From Actinoplanes cyaneus (GTDB lineage Bacteria > Actinomycetota > Actinomycetes > Mycobacteriales > Micromonosporaceae): DNA of 64,000 nt. The stretch lies in NCBI RefSeq assembly GCF_016862095.1, contig NZ_BOMH01000002.1, positions 186,001 through 250,000 on the forward strand, given 5' to 3'. Positions 7,554 through 16,151 of the stretch are shown here, one piece after another; the first letter of the stretch is position 1, and the number at the start of each line of letters is the position of its first letter. Both the position numbers and the translations under genes were made by a program. The notes under the pieces are model-generated. The model saw nothing but the letters and a program-made list of their open reading frames with translations, was not told where the DNA came from and made no database searches.

Positions 7554-8942
7554 TCACTGCTGGAAGGCCGCGCCCACCGACGAGCCCTTGGCCGGCTGGG
7601 CCATGCAATGCAGCAGCCAGCCGTTGTTGCCCTGCACCGGCCACGCCTCCCGCCGCCAGCCCTTGGTCTTGGCCGGGTCGACGCTCTGCGCGGCCATGAC
7701 CTCCGCCGAGCAGGCCTTAGCCACGTCGGGTTGTTTCAGCAGCGGCGACGCGGAGTCCAGCACCGGCGGGCCGGCCGGCAGCGTGATCGCCGCGAACGTC
7801 TCCCACGCGTGGGTTCCGGGGCAGAAGCGGGACACCGGCGCGACCGCCTGGGTGCCGATCTGCGTGAGCCCGGCCCAGCACAGCGGCGCCTCCGGGCAGA
7901 AGCCGTCGCCGCAGGCCACGTAGCCGGCGGGGGCGCCACCGGCGGCCGCAGTCGCGCTGGGTCTGCCGGCCGCTTCGGCGCCCTTCGGGTCGTTGCCGCC
8001 GCCCCGCAGGGTGATCCCGGCGACGATCAGGGCGATGACCACGACCGCCGCGACGGCGCCGATCAGCGTCCGGGAGGATTTCCTTCCCCCGGTACGGCCG
8101 GTGGCGCCGGGCGGCGTGAGATCGGCCTGCCGCGCCATCTCGGCCATGGCGAGCGCGGTCGGGAAGCGTTTCTCCGGGTCGGTCTGCAGCGCCCGCTCGA
8201 CGAGGGCGAGCACGGCCGGCGGCACGTCCGCGCCGAGCGTCTTCGGCTCCTGCTGGATGCGTTGCAGGGCGACCGCGTACGGGTTGTCGCCGACGAACGG
8301 CTTCTCCCCGGCGAGGCATTCGTAGGCGACCAGGCCCAGCGAGTACACGTCGCTGCGCCGGTCGGCGGGCTCACCGAGGACCTGCTCGGGCGCGAGGTAG
8401 CTGGGCGTGCCCAGGACCGCGCCGGTCGCGGTCACGCCGGGTGAGCTCAGGTGCCGGGCGATGCCGAAGTCGGTGATCAGCACTCCGCCGTCGGCGCGCA
8501 GCATGATGTTCGCCGGTTTGACGTCGCGGTGCAGGATTCCCTGGTCGTGGACGGCCTGCAGGCCCTCGGCGGCGGCCACGACGATGCGTTTCGTCTCGGC
8601 GGGGCTGAGCCGGCCGTCCCGCGCCAGGCGCTGTGCCAGTGACTCACCGTCGATGAACTCCATCACCAGGTACGTGTGTCCACCGTCCTGGCCGACGTCG
8701 TGGATCGCCGCCACGTTCGGGTGGTTTACCTGGGCCATGGCGTGCGCCTCAGCGGTGAAACGCTGGACGAAGCCGGGGTCCTGGGCTGCCGCCGGCAGCA
8801 TGGTCTTGACCGCGACGACCCGGTTGAGGGCCTCGTCGAAGGCACGCCAGACCTCGCCCATCCCACCGGCGCCGAGCCGGTCCTCCAGGCGGTATCGGCC
8901 GCCCAGGCGCATGCCGGCCCCGAGGCCGAAATTCGGTTGCAC
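7554..8942 (-). CDS. Membrane Ser/Thr protein kinase with extracytoplasmic C-terminal domain
   Basis: A 462-residue PknB-type kinase. The domain (about 17-270) has the glycine loop GAGGMGEVW, the AVK lysine, the catalytic loop HRDVKPANIM, the DFG motif (DFGIARH) and GTPSYLAPEQ. A juxtamembrane linker leads to one membrane helix (LIGAVAAVVVIALIVAGI, near 300), then about 140 extracytoplasmic residues with several cysteines that resemble a septum-formation domain rather than PASTA repeats. The start is uncertain. GTG at 8942 lies six bases after a TACGAT -10 box and is preferred as a leaderless start; ATG at 8912 or 8996 is possible. The ligand of the outer domain is unknown. Confidence 0.9.
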   Translation of the reverse strand: MQPNFGLGAGMRLGGRYRLEDRLGAGGMGEVWRAFDEALNRVVAVKTMLPAAAQDPGFVQRFTAEAHAMAQVNHPNVAAIHDVGQDGGHTYLVMEFIDGESLAQRLARDGRLSPAETKRIVVAAAEGLQAVHDQGILHRDVKPANIMLRADGGVLITDFGIARHLSSPGVTATGAVLGTPSYLAPEQVLGEPADRRSDVYSLGLVAYECLAGEKPFVGDNPYAVALQRIQQEPKTLGADVPPAVLALVERALQTDPEKRFPTALAMAEMARQADLTPPGATGRTGGRKSSRTLIGAVAAVVVIALIVAGITLRGGGNDPKGAEAAGRPSATAAAGGAPAGYVACGDGFCPEAPLCWAGLTQIGTQAVAPVSRFCPGTHAWETFAAITLPAGPPVLDSASPLLKQPDVAKACSAEVMAAQSVDPAKTKGWRREAWPVQGNNGWLLHCMAQPAKGSSVGAAFQQ

Positions 8943-8992
8943 GCGCGCATCGTAGGGGCTAAGCGTTGTGGATTTGTAAATACTTCGGCGTG

Positions 8993-10384
8993 TCATCGGG
9001 GAAACGCGCGCGCCAACCGGCGAACCGCCTCGTCCATCAGGTCGGCGGGCGCCGCCGCGTAGGTGAGCCGCAGGTGAGCGGCGGGTGGTTCGGCGGCGAA
9101 CCAGGGCCGCCCCGGGAACACCACGACGCCCTCGGCCGCGGCCCGTCCGGCCAGCGCGACGTCGTCGATCCCGTCCGAGAGGCGGGCCCACAGGTGCAGG
9201 CCACCGCGTGGGACCGCCGCCGGAATCAGGGCCGGCACGTGGCGCTCCAGGGCCGCGAGGAGCGTTTCCCGCCGATGTCGCAATTCCCGATGGAGGGTAC
9301 GCAGATGGCGCCCCCACCCCGGCCCGGTGACGAACTCGAGAGCGGCCTGCTGCAACGGCCCCGCCACGAAGAAGTCGTCGAGCAGCCGGGCGGATCGCAG
9401 GCGCGCCCCGGCCGGCCCGCGCGCCCCGATCGCGGCGATCCGCAACCCCGGCGCCGCGGATTTGGTGAGTGATCGCAGGTAGACCACGTGCCCGCCGGGG
9501 TCGCCGACCGCCAGCGGTGGCGGGGCCTCACCGTCGATCACCAGGTCACGGGCGTAGTCGTCCTCGATCAGGAAAGCCCCGTTGTCCCGCACGGCGGCCA
9601 TCACCGCGTCCCGCCGGTGCGCGGCCAGGGTCGCGCCGCTCGGGTTGGCGCAGAGCGGCTGGCAGTAGAAGAGCCGCGCCCCGGTCCGCGCGAACGCGGC
9701 CGCGAGCTGGTCCGGCAGCACCCCGTCCTGGTCGGCGGGCACCGGGACCACGCGCAGCCCGCTCGCGTGCGCAGCGGCGAGCGCGCCCAGATAGGTCGGC
9801 GACTCGACGAGCAGGGTGTCGCCGGGCGCGGCGAGCGCCCGGAACGCGGACGACAGCGCGGCCTGCCCGCCGGGGCAGATCACCAGGTCACGAGCGCGCA
9901 GCCCGGTCGCCGACGAGCGGGCGAACCAGTCCCGCAGGTCTTCCCGGCCCTCGGCCGGCCCGCGCTCCCAGGCGGCCGGCTGGCGGGCGGCCCGCGCCAG
10001 GGCCGTGCCGAGCGCGGCGACCGGCTGCAGATCGGCGTGCAGGTAACCCCCGGAGAGCGGGATGGCGCCCTCCGGCGGTAACGCCAGTAACGCCTGCATC
10101 TCGGTCTCGCCGAACCGGCCCGGCCCGAGCGCGACCGTCTGCCACGACAGGTCGGGGGTGGAGACCGGCTCGGGGCGTGCCGCGACGAACGTGCCCTTGC
10201 CCGGCCGGGCCTCGATCAGGCCCTGGGCGACCAGGACCCGGATCGCCTCGGCGACGGTGACCGGCGACGCGCCGTGCCGGGCGGTGAGCTCACGCACCGA
10301 GGGCAGCCGGGTCCCCGGGGCCGCGCCGGTGACGCGCCCCCGAAGATCTTGGATAACGCGGGCCGCTGCGTTACCGTCATTCAT
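8993..10384 (-). CDS. MocR-type regulator: GntR helix-turn-helix fused to aminotransferase fold
   Basis: A 463-residue PLP-binding transcription regulator. Residues 1-75 form a GntR winged helix (LPSVRELTARHGASPVTVAEAIRVL). The rest is a class I aminotransferase-like domain with YCQPLCANPSG, the DDYARDLV segment and the PLP lysine in SLTKSAAPGLR. Members sense PLP or amines and control adjacent genes. The start codon overlaps that of the divergent EamA transporter by two bases, making that transporter the obvious target. No ribosome site is present; TACTCT lies eight bases before the start, suggesting a leaderless message. Confidence 0.9.
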   Translation of the reverse strand: MNDGNAAARVIQDLRGRVTGAAPGTRLPSVRELTARHGASPVTVAEAIRVLVAQGLIEARPGKGTFVAARPEPVSTPDLSWQTVALGPGRFGETEMQALLALPPEGAIPLSGGYLHADLQPVAALGTALARAARQPAAWERGPAEGREDLRDWFARSSATGLRARDLVICPGGQAALSSAFRALAAPGDTLLVESPTYLGALAAAHASGLRVVPVPADQDGVLPDQLAAAFARTGARLFYCQPLCANPSGATLAAHRRDAVMAAVRDNGAFLIEDDYARDLVIDGEAPPPLAVGDPGGHVVYLRSLTKSAAPGLRIAAIGARGPAGARLRSARLLDDFFVAGPLQQAALEFVTGPGWGRHLRTLHRELRHRRETLLAALERHVPALIPAAVPRGGLHLWARLSDGIDDVALAGRAAAEGVVVFPGRPWFAAEPPAAHLRLTYAAAPADLMDEAVRRLARAFPR

Positions 10385-10423
10385 GAGAAGCAAGAGTAGC
10401 GCTACTGCCCCCAGCACGGTAAC
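10370..10423. promoter_or_regulatory. Divergent overlapping promoters and candidate MocR operator
   Basis: An exact inverted repeat GTTACCGT (10370-10377) / ACGGTAAC (10416-10423) flanks a 12-bp palindrome AGTAGCGCTACT (10395-10406). The -10 candidates TACCGT (rightward, 10372-10377) and TACTCT (leftward, 10398-10393) sit 5 and 8 bases from their start codons. Each promoter lies within the first codons of the opposite gene, so one bound regulator could control both. Confidence 0.6.
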
Positions 10424-11351
10424 AACGGGCCTGGCTCTCGGCGCGGTCGGCGTGCTCGCGTTCAGCATGTCGCTGCCGGCCACCCGGGTCGCCGTGCAGG
10501 AGCTCGACCCGTGGTTCGTGGCGTTCGGCCGGGCGGTCGGCGCGGCCGTGCTCGCCGTCCTCTACCTGCGGGTGGTGAAGGCGCCCCGGCCCACCCGGGA
10601 GCAGTGGCGGCGGCTGCCGATCGTCGCGCTCGGCGTGGTCGTCGGGTTCCCGCTGTTCACGTCCCTCGCGCTGACCACGTCGACGTCGTCGCACGGCGCC
10701 GTGGTCGTCACCGTGCTGCCGGCCATGACCGCCGTCTTCGCCGCGATCCGCGCGCACGAGCGGCCGCCGCTGGTGTTCTGGCTCGCCAGCGCCGGTGGCC
10801 TGGTCGCCGTGCTGACGTTCCTGATCACGTCCGGGGCGGTGCACGGCGCGCTGACGGTGTCGGACCTGTACCTGCTGGCCGCCGTGGTGCTGTGCGGGCT
10901 CGGGTACGCCGAGGGCGGGGTGCTCGCCCGCGAGCTCGGCGGGGCCCGCACGATCTGCTGGGCGCTGCTCGTCGCGCTGCCCGTCACCCTGCCGATCACC
11001 CTGGTCACGCTGCCGGGACAGGCCGGCCCGCACAGTTGGGCGGCGTTCGGCTACCTGACCGTGATCTCGATGTTCCTCGGGTTCTTCGCCTGGTACGCGG
11101 GGCTCGCCAGGGGCGGCATCGCCACGGTCGGGCAGATCCAGCTCGCCCAGCCCGTGCTGACCCTCGTCTGGTCGGCGCTGCTGCTGGGCGAGCCGGTCAC
11201 TCCCGCGTCACTGGTCGCGGCGGTCGTCGTGCTGGGCTGCGTGGTGCTGACCCAGCGGGCGCGTCACGGTTTGCGGGTCAGCTTCCACCACAGGGACGGC
11301 TCGCTCGTGGCGGCGCCGGCGGCCAGATCCACCCGTACGCCGGAAGCCTGA
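10383..11351 (+). CDS. EamA/DMT-family transporter
   Basis: A 322-residue inner-membrane protein with about ten hydrophobic helices in two EamA repeats, the drug/metabolite exporter arrangement. Its first helix is LALGAVGVLAFSMSLPATR and the second repeat opens SDLYLLAAVVLCGLGYAEGG. The divergent MocR partner suggests export or import of an amine, amino acid or vitamin B6-type compound. The 3' end runs 88 bases into the convergent carboxypeptidase gene, giving a polar C-terminal tail (about the last 28 residues) that is antisense to coding DNA. The ATG has no ribosome site and is probably leaderless. Confidence 0.88.
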   Translation: MRSKSSATAPSTVTTGLALGAVGVLAFSMSLPATRVAVQELDPWFVAFGRAVGAAVLAVLYLRVVKAPRPTREQWRRLPIVALGVVVGFPLFTSLALTTSTSSHGAVVVTVLPAMTAVFAAIRAHERPPLVFWLASAGGLVAVLTFLITSGAVHGALTVSDLYLLAAVVLCGLGYAEGGVLARELGGARTICWALLVALPVTLPITLVTLPGQAGPHSWAAFGYLTVISMFLGFFAWYAGLARGGIATVGQIQLAQPVLTLVWSALLLGEPVTPASLVAAVVVLGCVVLTQRARHGLRVSFHHRDGSLVAAPAARSTRTPEA

Positions 11352-12913
11352 ATCTGACCCACCGGCTGACCGGCGGTGACCTGTGGACCCGGCTTCGTCG
11401 TCGTGGTGGTGACCGTGACGGGCAGGCCGGGCCAGCCGACCACGTTCAGCGCGGAGACCGGCGACACCGGCGACGTCGCGCCCCACGCGGTCTCGATGGT
11501 GCCGACCGGTTTCGCGGCGAGCAGCTCGTACTCCTTCACCGTCTTGCGGACCACGGCGAGCAACGAGCGCACCACCTTGTTGACGGCGGCGAGCTGCTCC
11601 GGGGTGTGCGCGCCCGGCTGGTTGAAGACCGCCCCGACCAGCACCAGCGTCGTCGAGCCGACCTTGAGCCGGGAGGCGAACAGCAGGTTGCCGCCGGCCT
11701 CGGTGGTCGACCCGGTCTTGATGCCGAAGACGCCGTCGACCCCGAGCAGGTCGTTGTAGTTCTTGATCGTGCCGGCCACCGGGATCGCCGCGCTCTCCAG
11801 CTCGACGATCTCGGCGAACACGTCGAACTTCAGCACCGCCCGGCCCAGCTTCACCTGGTCCGCGGCGGTGCTGGTGGTGGTCGGCAGGAAGCCCGACGGG
11901 TCGGTGTACTCCGTGTCGGTCATGCCGAGCTCGTCGGCGGCCGCGTTCATCTTCTCCAGGAAGCCGTCGACGCTGGTCGCGTCCCAGACCGCGAGCTGGT
12001 GCGCGATGTTGTTCGCGGACGGCAGCATCAGCGCCTCGAGGGCGTCCCGTTCGGTCAGCTTCTCCCCCGCGACGACCTTCACCAGGGACTGGCCGCTGGG
12101 GATGCGGGAGTTGTAGTCGGCGACGTCCGCGCTGGTCACGGTCAGATCCGGGCCCTCGTCGGCACCTTCGAGCGGATGGTTCTTGAGGATGACGTAAGCG
12201 GTCATCACCTTCGCGACGCTGCCGATCGGCTGGGCCGCCTTGCTGCCCGAGCCACCGATCCGGCCGAGACCCTCGACCATCAGCTCCGCGGAGCCCTGCG
12301 ACGGCCACGGGAACTTGGGGAGCACGCCGGGGATCTTCAGCGTGGTGGCGACGTTCGTGGTCAGCGTGGCGTCCGGCAGGCTGCGGCTGAGCTGCGCCGC
12401 CGCCCCGCCGCCCAGGAGGGCGACCACCAGGAAGAGGGCGACCAGGACCGCCGTCAGGCGCCGGCTCTTCCGCTTCTTCGCCGGTACGGCGTTCTGCCCG
12501 CCCTGATACGTCGCCGGCCCTTGCGGCGGCTGTGGAGTGGAAGGCGGTTGATTCGTCACGGGCGCATGGAACGACGGTTGACCGGTCGCCGCATCGTAAG
12601 CCGGAGCGGCCTGCCCGGGAACCGGAACAGCCGCCCGCCCGGACTGCTGAGGCAGTTGCGCCTGCTGAGGCTGGCCGTGGTGAGGTGCGGGCGCATACTG
12701 CGGCGCCGGCACGGAAGCCCGGCCGGGAGCGCCCGCCTGACCCGGAACCGGGACGGAAGCCCGGCCGGCCTGCGGCGGACTGTGCTGGACCGCGTGGTCG
12801 GCGGGTCGCGGCCCCGGCACCCGCGCCGATCCCGCAGCCGGCCGGCCGCCGCCCTCCGCCGGCACCGGCGTCTCCCGCCCGATCCCGTCGTTCGGCTCCC
12901 CCGCCTGCGTCAT
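11264..12913 (-). CDS. D-alanyl-D-alanine carboxypeptidase (penicillin-binding, S11 type)
   Basis: A 549-residue membrane-anchored peptidoglycan enzyme that trims the terminal D-Ala of the stem peptide. The N-terminal 145 residues are a cytoplasmic Pro/Gln/Ala-rich tail with repeated GRASVPVPGQ-like phrases. A basic KKRKSRR stop leads into one helix (152-172). The serine-hydrolase triad motifs are SVAK at 232-235, SAN at 299-301 and KTG at 399-401. The long disordered tail is unusual and could be a partner-binding or phosphorylation region. GGAAGGGG precedes the ATG. It overlaps the end of the convergent transporter. Confidence 0.92.
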   Translation of the reverse strand: MTQAGEPNDGIGRETPVPAEGGGRPAAGSARVPGPRPADHAVQHSPPQAGRASVPVPGQAGAPGRASVPAPQYAPAPHHGQPQQAQLPQQSGRAAVPVPGQAAPAYDAATGQPSFHAPVTNQPPSTPQPPQGPATYQGGQNAVPAKKRKSRRLTAVLVALFLVVALLGGGAAAQLSRSLPDATLTTNVATTLKIPGVLPKFPWPSQGSAELMVEGLGRIGGSGSKAAQPIGSVAKVMTAYVILKNHPLEGADEGPDLTVTSADVADYNSRIPSGQSLVKVVAGEKLTERDALEALMLPSANNIAHQLAVWDATSVDGFLEKMNAAADELGMTDTEYTDPSGFLPTTTSTAADQVKLGRAVLKFDVFAEIVELESAAIPVAGTIKNYNDLLGVDGVFGIKTGSTTEAGGNLLFASRLKVGSTTLVLVGAVFNQPGAHTPEQLAAVNKVVRSLLAVVRKTVKEYELLAAKPVGTIETAWGATSPVSPVSALNVVGWPGLPVTVTTTTTKPGPQVTAGQPVGQIQASGVRVDLAAGAATSEPSLWWKLTRKP

Positions 12914-13124
12914 CCGTTCGCCCCTTCCTCGCCTCCGGCCCGCCCGGACGCCGGACCCAGTATTCCTGAGCAGCCCAAATCCTTGTCACCCCGACACCGA
13001 GCAGGCCGAATGCGTTCCGTTTCTCCCACTGCCAGGCTTGTGGAGGGCAGGTCGGCATGGACACGACGGATTTGCATGCGTTCCACTACGGGTGGCAAAT
13101 CGCGCCGCTGTGAGGGGGAGCCGG

Positions 13125-14360
13125 ATGAGTGCCACCGATGTCGTGATCACCGGTTGGGGTGTCACCACCCCGCTGGGCGGGGACGTGGAGACCCTCTGGG
13201 CCAACATGCTCGCCGGCCGGTCCGGGGTGCGCCGGATCGACGAGCGGGTCAAGGACTACCCGCACTGGGAGCAGCTGCCGACCCTGATCGGCGCCCCGAT
13301 GGCCGTGGATCCGGCCGGTGTCCTGCCCCGCGTGCAGGCGCGCCGCCTGGACCGCTGCGAGCAGGCCGCCCTGGTCGCGGCCCGGCAGGCGTGGGAGCAC
13401 GCGGGCAGCCCGCAGGTCGAGGGCGAGCGCCTGGCCGCGGTGATCGGCTCCGGCATCGGCGGCGTCTCCACCATTCTCTCCCAGGACGACCTGATCGAGG
13501 AGAAAGGTCCGTCCAAGGTGTCCCCGCTGGTCGTGCCGATGATGATGCCGAACGGGCCGGCCGGCTGGGTGAGCATCGAGTTCGGGGCGAAGGCCGGGGC
13601 GTACGCGACGGTCTCCGCCTGCGCGTCCGGCGCCGAGGCGCTCGCGCTGGCCGCCCGCCTGATCCGCGCGGGCGAGGTGGACGTGGTGATCGCCGGTGGG
13701 GCCGAGGCGTGCATCGCGCCGCTCACCATCGCCGGGTTCGCCCAGGCCCGTACGCTCTCGCGACGCAATGACGACCCGGAACGCGCCTCCCGGCCGTTCG
13801 ACACCGATCGTGACGGTTTCGTCCTCGGTGAGGGCGCCGGGGTCCTGATCCTGGAACGCGCCGACTTCGCCGCCGCCCGGGGCGCCCGGGTGCTGGGCAG
13901 ACTCGCCGGGTACGGGGTGACCGCGGACGCCCACCACATCACCGGCCCCGACCCGACCGGCGCCGGGCAGATCCGGGCGATCCGGGCCGCGCTGCGCATC
14001 GGCGAGGTGTCCCCGTCGGACGTCGACCACGTGAACTGCCACGCCACCTCCACGGTGGTCGGCGACATCGGCGAGGCCACCGCGATCCGGGCCGCGCTCG
14101 GCGACGACGTGGTGCTCACCGCGCCGAAGTCCAGCTTCGGGCACCTGGTGGGCGCGGCCGGCGCGGTGGAGGGCATCGTCACGGCGCTGTCGATCCGGGA
14201 CGGGGTCATCCCGCACACCCTCAACCTGGAGACCAAGGCGCCCGAGGTCGAGCTGGACGTGGTGGCCGGCGAGCCGCGGCGCGGGGCGATCCGGGCGGCG
14301 ATCTGCAACTCGTTCGGCTTCGGCGGCCAGAACGTCTCCCTCCTCTTCACCCCCGCCTGA
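13125..14360 (+). CDS. fabF: 3-oxoacyl-ACP synthase II (KAS II)
   Basis: A 411-residue condensing enzyme for fatty acid (or polyketide) chain elongation. The thiolase-fold catalytic residues are present: Cys166 in SACASGAEA, His306 in NCHATST, Lys335, and His340 in SSFGHLVGAAG. The terminal NSFGFGGQN motif is also intact. The length is normal for FabF. The start is set by GAGGGGGAG before the ATG; the frame is open upstream without a ribosome site. No acyl carrier protein or malonyltransferase is adjacent, so it is a stand-alone copy and its substrate range is unknown. Confidence 0.9.
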   Translation: MSATDVVITGWGVTTPLGGDVETLWANMLAGRSGVRRIDERVKDYPHWEQLPTLIGAPMAVDPAGVLPRVQARRLDRCEQAALVAARQAWEHAGSPQVEGERLAAVIGSGIGGVSTILSQDDLIEEKGPSKVSPLVVPMMMPNGPAGWVSIEFGAKAGAYATVSACASGAEALALAARLIRAGEVDVVIAGGAEACIAPLTIAGFAQARTLSRRNDDPERASRPFDTDRDGFVLGEGAGVLILERADFAAARGARVLGRLAGYGVTADAHHITGPDPTGAGQIRAIRAALRIGEVSPSDVDHVNCHATSTVVGDIGEATAIRAALGDDVVLTAPKSSFGHLVGAAGAVEGIVTALSIRDGVIPHTLNLETKAPEVELDVVAGEPRRGAIRAAICNSFGFGGQNVSLLFTPA

Positions 14361-14470
14361 CCACCCGCCCCACCCCACCGCACCTCACCCCACCGCACCT
14401 CACCCCGCCCCGCCTCGCCCCGCGCCGCCGTGGCACGCGTGGCACCCGTGGCGTCCAGCTCGCGCAGTCC
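14361..14470. other. Low-complexity C-rich stretch after fabF
   Basis: Contains CACCCCRCC-type simple repeats (three near-copies of CCCCACCGCACCTCA or CCCCGCCCCGCCTCG) and GTGGCACCCGTGGC. No gene is supported on either strand. Confidence 0.5.
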
Positions 14471-14594
14471 GGCTGGCCACCACGGGTGCTTCCCGGCCCT
14501 GACACACCCCGCACGGCCAGCCGGGACCCGGCGGCTGGCCACCACGGGTGTTTCCGGGCGCTGACACCCGGCCGGCTGGTGGTGCGGGGACTTC
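14471..14594. repeat. Two 62-bp structured direct repeats
   Basis: GGCTGGCCACCACGGGTG begins at 14471 and again at 14533, a spacing of 62 bases; the similarity continues through TTCC.GG and CTGACAC. In the first copy CCGGCTGGCC (14469-14478) pairs exactly with GGCCAGCCGG (14515-14524). In the second, CGGGTGT pairs with ACACCCG inside CCACCA/TGGTGG. Each copy could therefore fold as a hairpin. The spacing equals that of the unrelated-looking array at 46434. Confidence 0.65.
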
Positions 14595-14655
14595 GGCGGC
14601 GAGCGTTAGCGGACCTTGACGACAGGCCGTAAAGTCTGCGGCGCGCACCGCTTTA

Positions 14656-14674
14656 ACCTACAAATTCTGTAGGT
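14656..14674. promoter_or_regulatory. Palindromic operator before the FAD/NAD(P) gene
   Basis: ACCTACAAATTCTGTAGGT is a 19-bp near-perfect palindrome (seven-base arms ACCTACA/TGTAGGT) in an otherwise GC-rich region, ending 43 bases before the start codon. It is the size of an Rrf2-, ArsR- or TetR-type binding site. The regulator is not in the window. Confidence 0.6.
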
Positions 14675-14717
14675 ATTGTGGTTTGCTAGGCACAGCGTCG
14701 ACCTGCGGGAGAGTAAG

Positions 14718-16073
14718 ATGTCGAGCCTCGTCGAAGTGGCAGAACCCACCAGCCAGGACGCCGGGAGCGCCCACTCGGTGGCGATCATCGGCGGAGGTGC
14801 CACGGGCGCGCTGCTCGCCCGGGCGCTGATCTTGCGTACCGACCGGGAAGTGGTCTTGATCTCCCCCGACGCCTCCCCGGGGCGTGGCGTGGCCTATGGC
14901 GCGGCCCAGCCGTGGCACATCCTGAACGCCCGGGCCGGCTCGATGAGCATCTGCCCCGACGACCCGATGCACCTGGTCCGCTGGGCCCGCGCGCACGGCC
15001 ACGCGATCGAGGGCACCGACTTCCTGCCGCGCGCGCTCTACGGGGACTACCTGGCCGGCCAGTTCGCCGAGATCCTCGCCACGTCCCGCGGCCGGCTGCG
15101 GCACCACGTGGCGACGGCGACCGCGCTGCACCGCGACGAGGCGGGGTACGTGGTGCTCACCGACAACGGCCCGGTCCGCGCCGGCCAGGTGATCCTCGCC
15201 GTCGGCAACCCGGAGCAGCAGCGGCTGCCCGGGGTCAGCGACGCCGCCTTCGCGAGCCCGCACCTGGTCACCGACCCCTGGTCGCCCTATCCGCAACCGG
15301 CAGCCGACGAGCCGGTCCTGCTGCTCGGCACCGGCCTGACCGCTGTCGACGTCGCGCTGAACCTGATCGAGGCCGGTCACCGCGGCCCGATCGAGGCACT
15401 CTCCCGGCGCGGCCTGCTCCCCCTCGCTCACCCGGAGCTGCCGCCGTCGTCGGCGCACCCCGACCTGATCCTGGACGGCGGGCTCGGCCTGCGGGAGTTG
15501 CTGCGCCGGGTCCGCGTCGCGATCGCGGCCGGCGCCGACTGGGTCGCCGTGATCGACACGCTGCGTCACCAGGCGGACCGGTTGTGGGACGACTTCGGCG
15601 ACGACGACCGGCAGCGGTTCCTGCGGCACGTGGTCCGCTTCTGGGACGTGCACCGGCACCGGATGGCCCCGCCGATCGCCGCGCGGATCGCCGAGCTGCG
15701 GGAACAGGGCACGCTGCGGTTCGCCGCCGGGCGGCTGCGGTCGATCGAGCCGGACCCGCGCGGCGGCCTGCGCGTGACGATCGAGGGTCAGGAGGCGCGG
15801 CGGTTCGGCGCGGTGATCGGCTGTACCGGGCCGGGCAGGCTGCCCGGCTCCGCGGACCCGTTCCTGGCGTCGCTGTTCCGGGACGGGGTGGTGCGGCCCG
15901 GTCCGTACGGGCTGGGCGTCGACACCGACCAGGACGGCCGGATCGGGCACGGACTGTGGCTGGCCGGGCCGTTGCGTCGCGGCCACTCGTGGGAGACGAC
16001 CGCCGTCCCGGAGATCCGCGCCCAGGTGGACCGCCTGGTCAGCACCCTGAGCCGGCAGACCGCTCCGCGCTGA
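14718..16073 (+). CDS. FAD/NAD(P)-binding oxidoreductase (NAD_binding_9 type)
   Basis: A 451-residue flavoprotein. The N-terminal fold has IIGGGATGALLARAL, and the RGVAYG segment near residue 60 and HILNARAGSMS are typical of the FAD-NAD(P)-binding family found beside sulfur, siderophore and hydroxylation pathways. A second nucleotide fold begins LLLGTGLTAVDVALNL. A late ATG-like FAD motif reads GHGLWLAGPLRRG. The ATG follows GGGAG. An isolated operator-like palindrome upstream suggests specific control. The reaction is unknown. Confidence 0.8.
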   Translation: MSSLVEVAEPTSQDAGSAHSVAIIGGGATGALLARALILRTDREVVLISPDASPGRGVAYGAAQPWHILNARAGSMSICPDDPMHLVRWARAHGHAIEGTDFLPRALYGDYLAGQFAEILATSRGRLRHHVATATALHRDEAGYVVLTDNGPVRAGQVILAVGNPEQQRLPGVSDAAFASPHLVTDPWSPYPQPAADEPVLLLGTGLTAVDVALNLIEAGHRGPIEALSRRGLLPLAHPELPPSSAHPDLILDGGLGLRELLRRVRVAIAAGADWVAVIDTLRHQADRLWDDFGDDDRQRFLRHVVRFWDVHRHRMAPPIAARIAELREQGTLRFAAGRLRSIEPDPRGGLRVTIEGQEARRFGAVIGCTGPGRLPGSADPFLASLFRDGVVRPGPYGLGVDTDQDGRIGHGLWLAGPLRRGHSWETTAVPEIRAQVDRLVSTLSRQTAPR

Positions 16074-16101
16074 CCGGTCACCTCGGCTCGCTCGCCACCG
16101 C

Positions 16102-16124
16102 CCGGCCCGCTCACCGGGGGCCGG
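16102..16124. terminator. Hairpin between convergent genes
   Basis: CCGGCCC (16102-16108) pairs with GGGCCGG (16118-16124) around a 9-base loop, within the 78-bp gap between the FAD/NAD(P) gene and murJ. It could terminate both transcripts. Confidence 0.5.
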
Positions 16125-16151
16125 CTCAGCCCTCTCACCGGCCGGGCCGGG

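Noticed and set aside
10511..13771. A long + strand open frame across eamA, the carboxypeptidase gene and fabF
   Set aside because: It is a third-position-GC shadow of three well-supported genes and has an Arg/Gly/Ala-rich, low-complexity translation.
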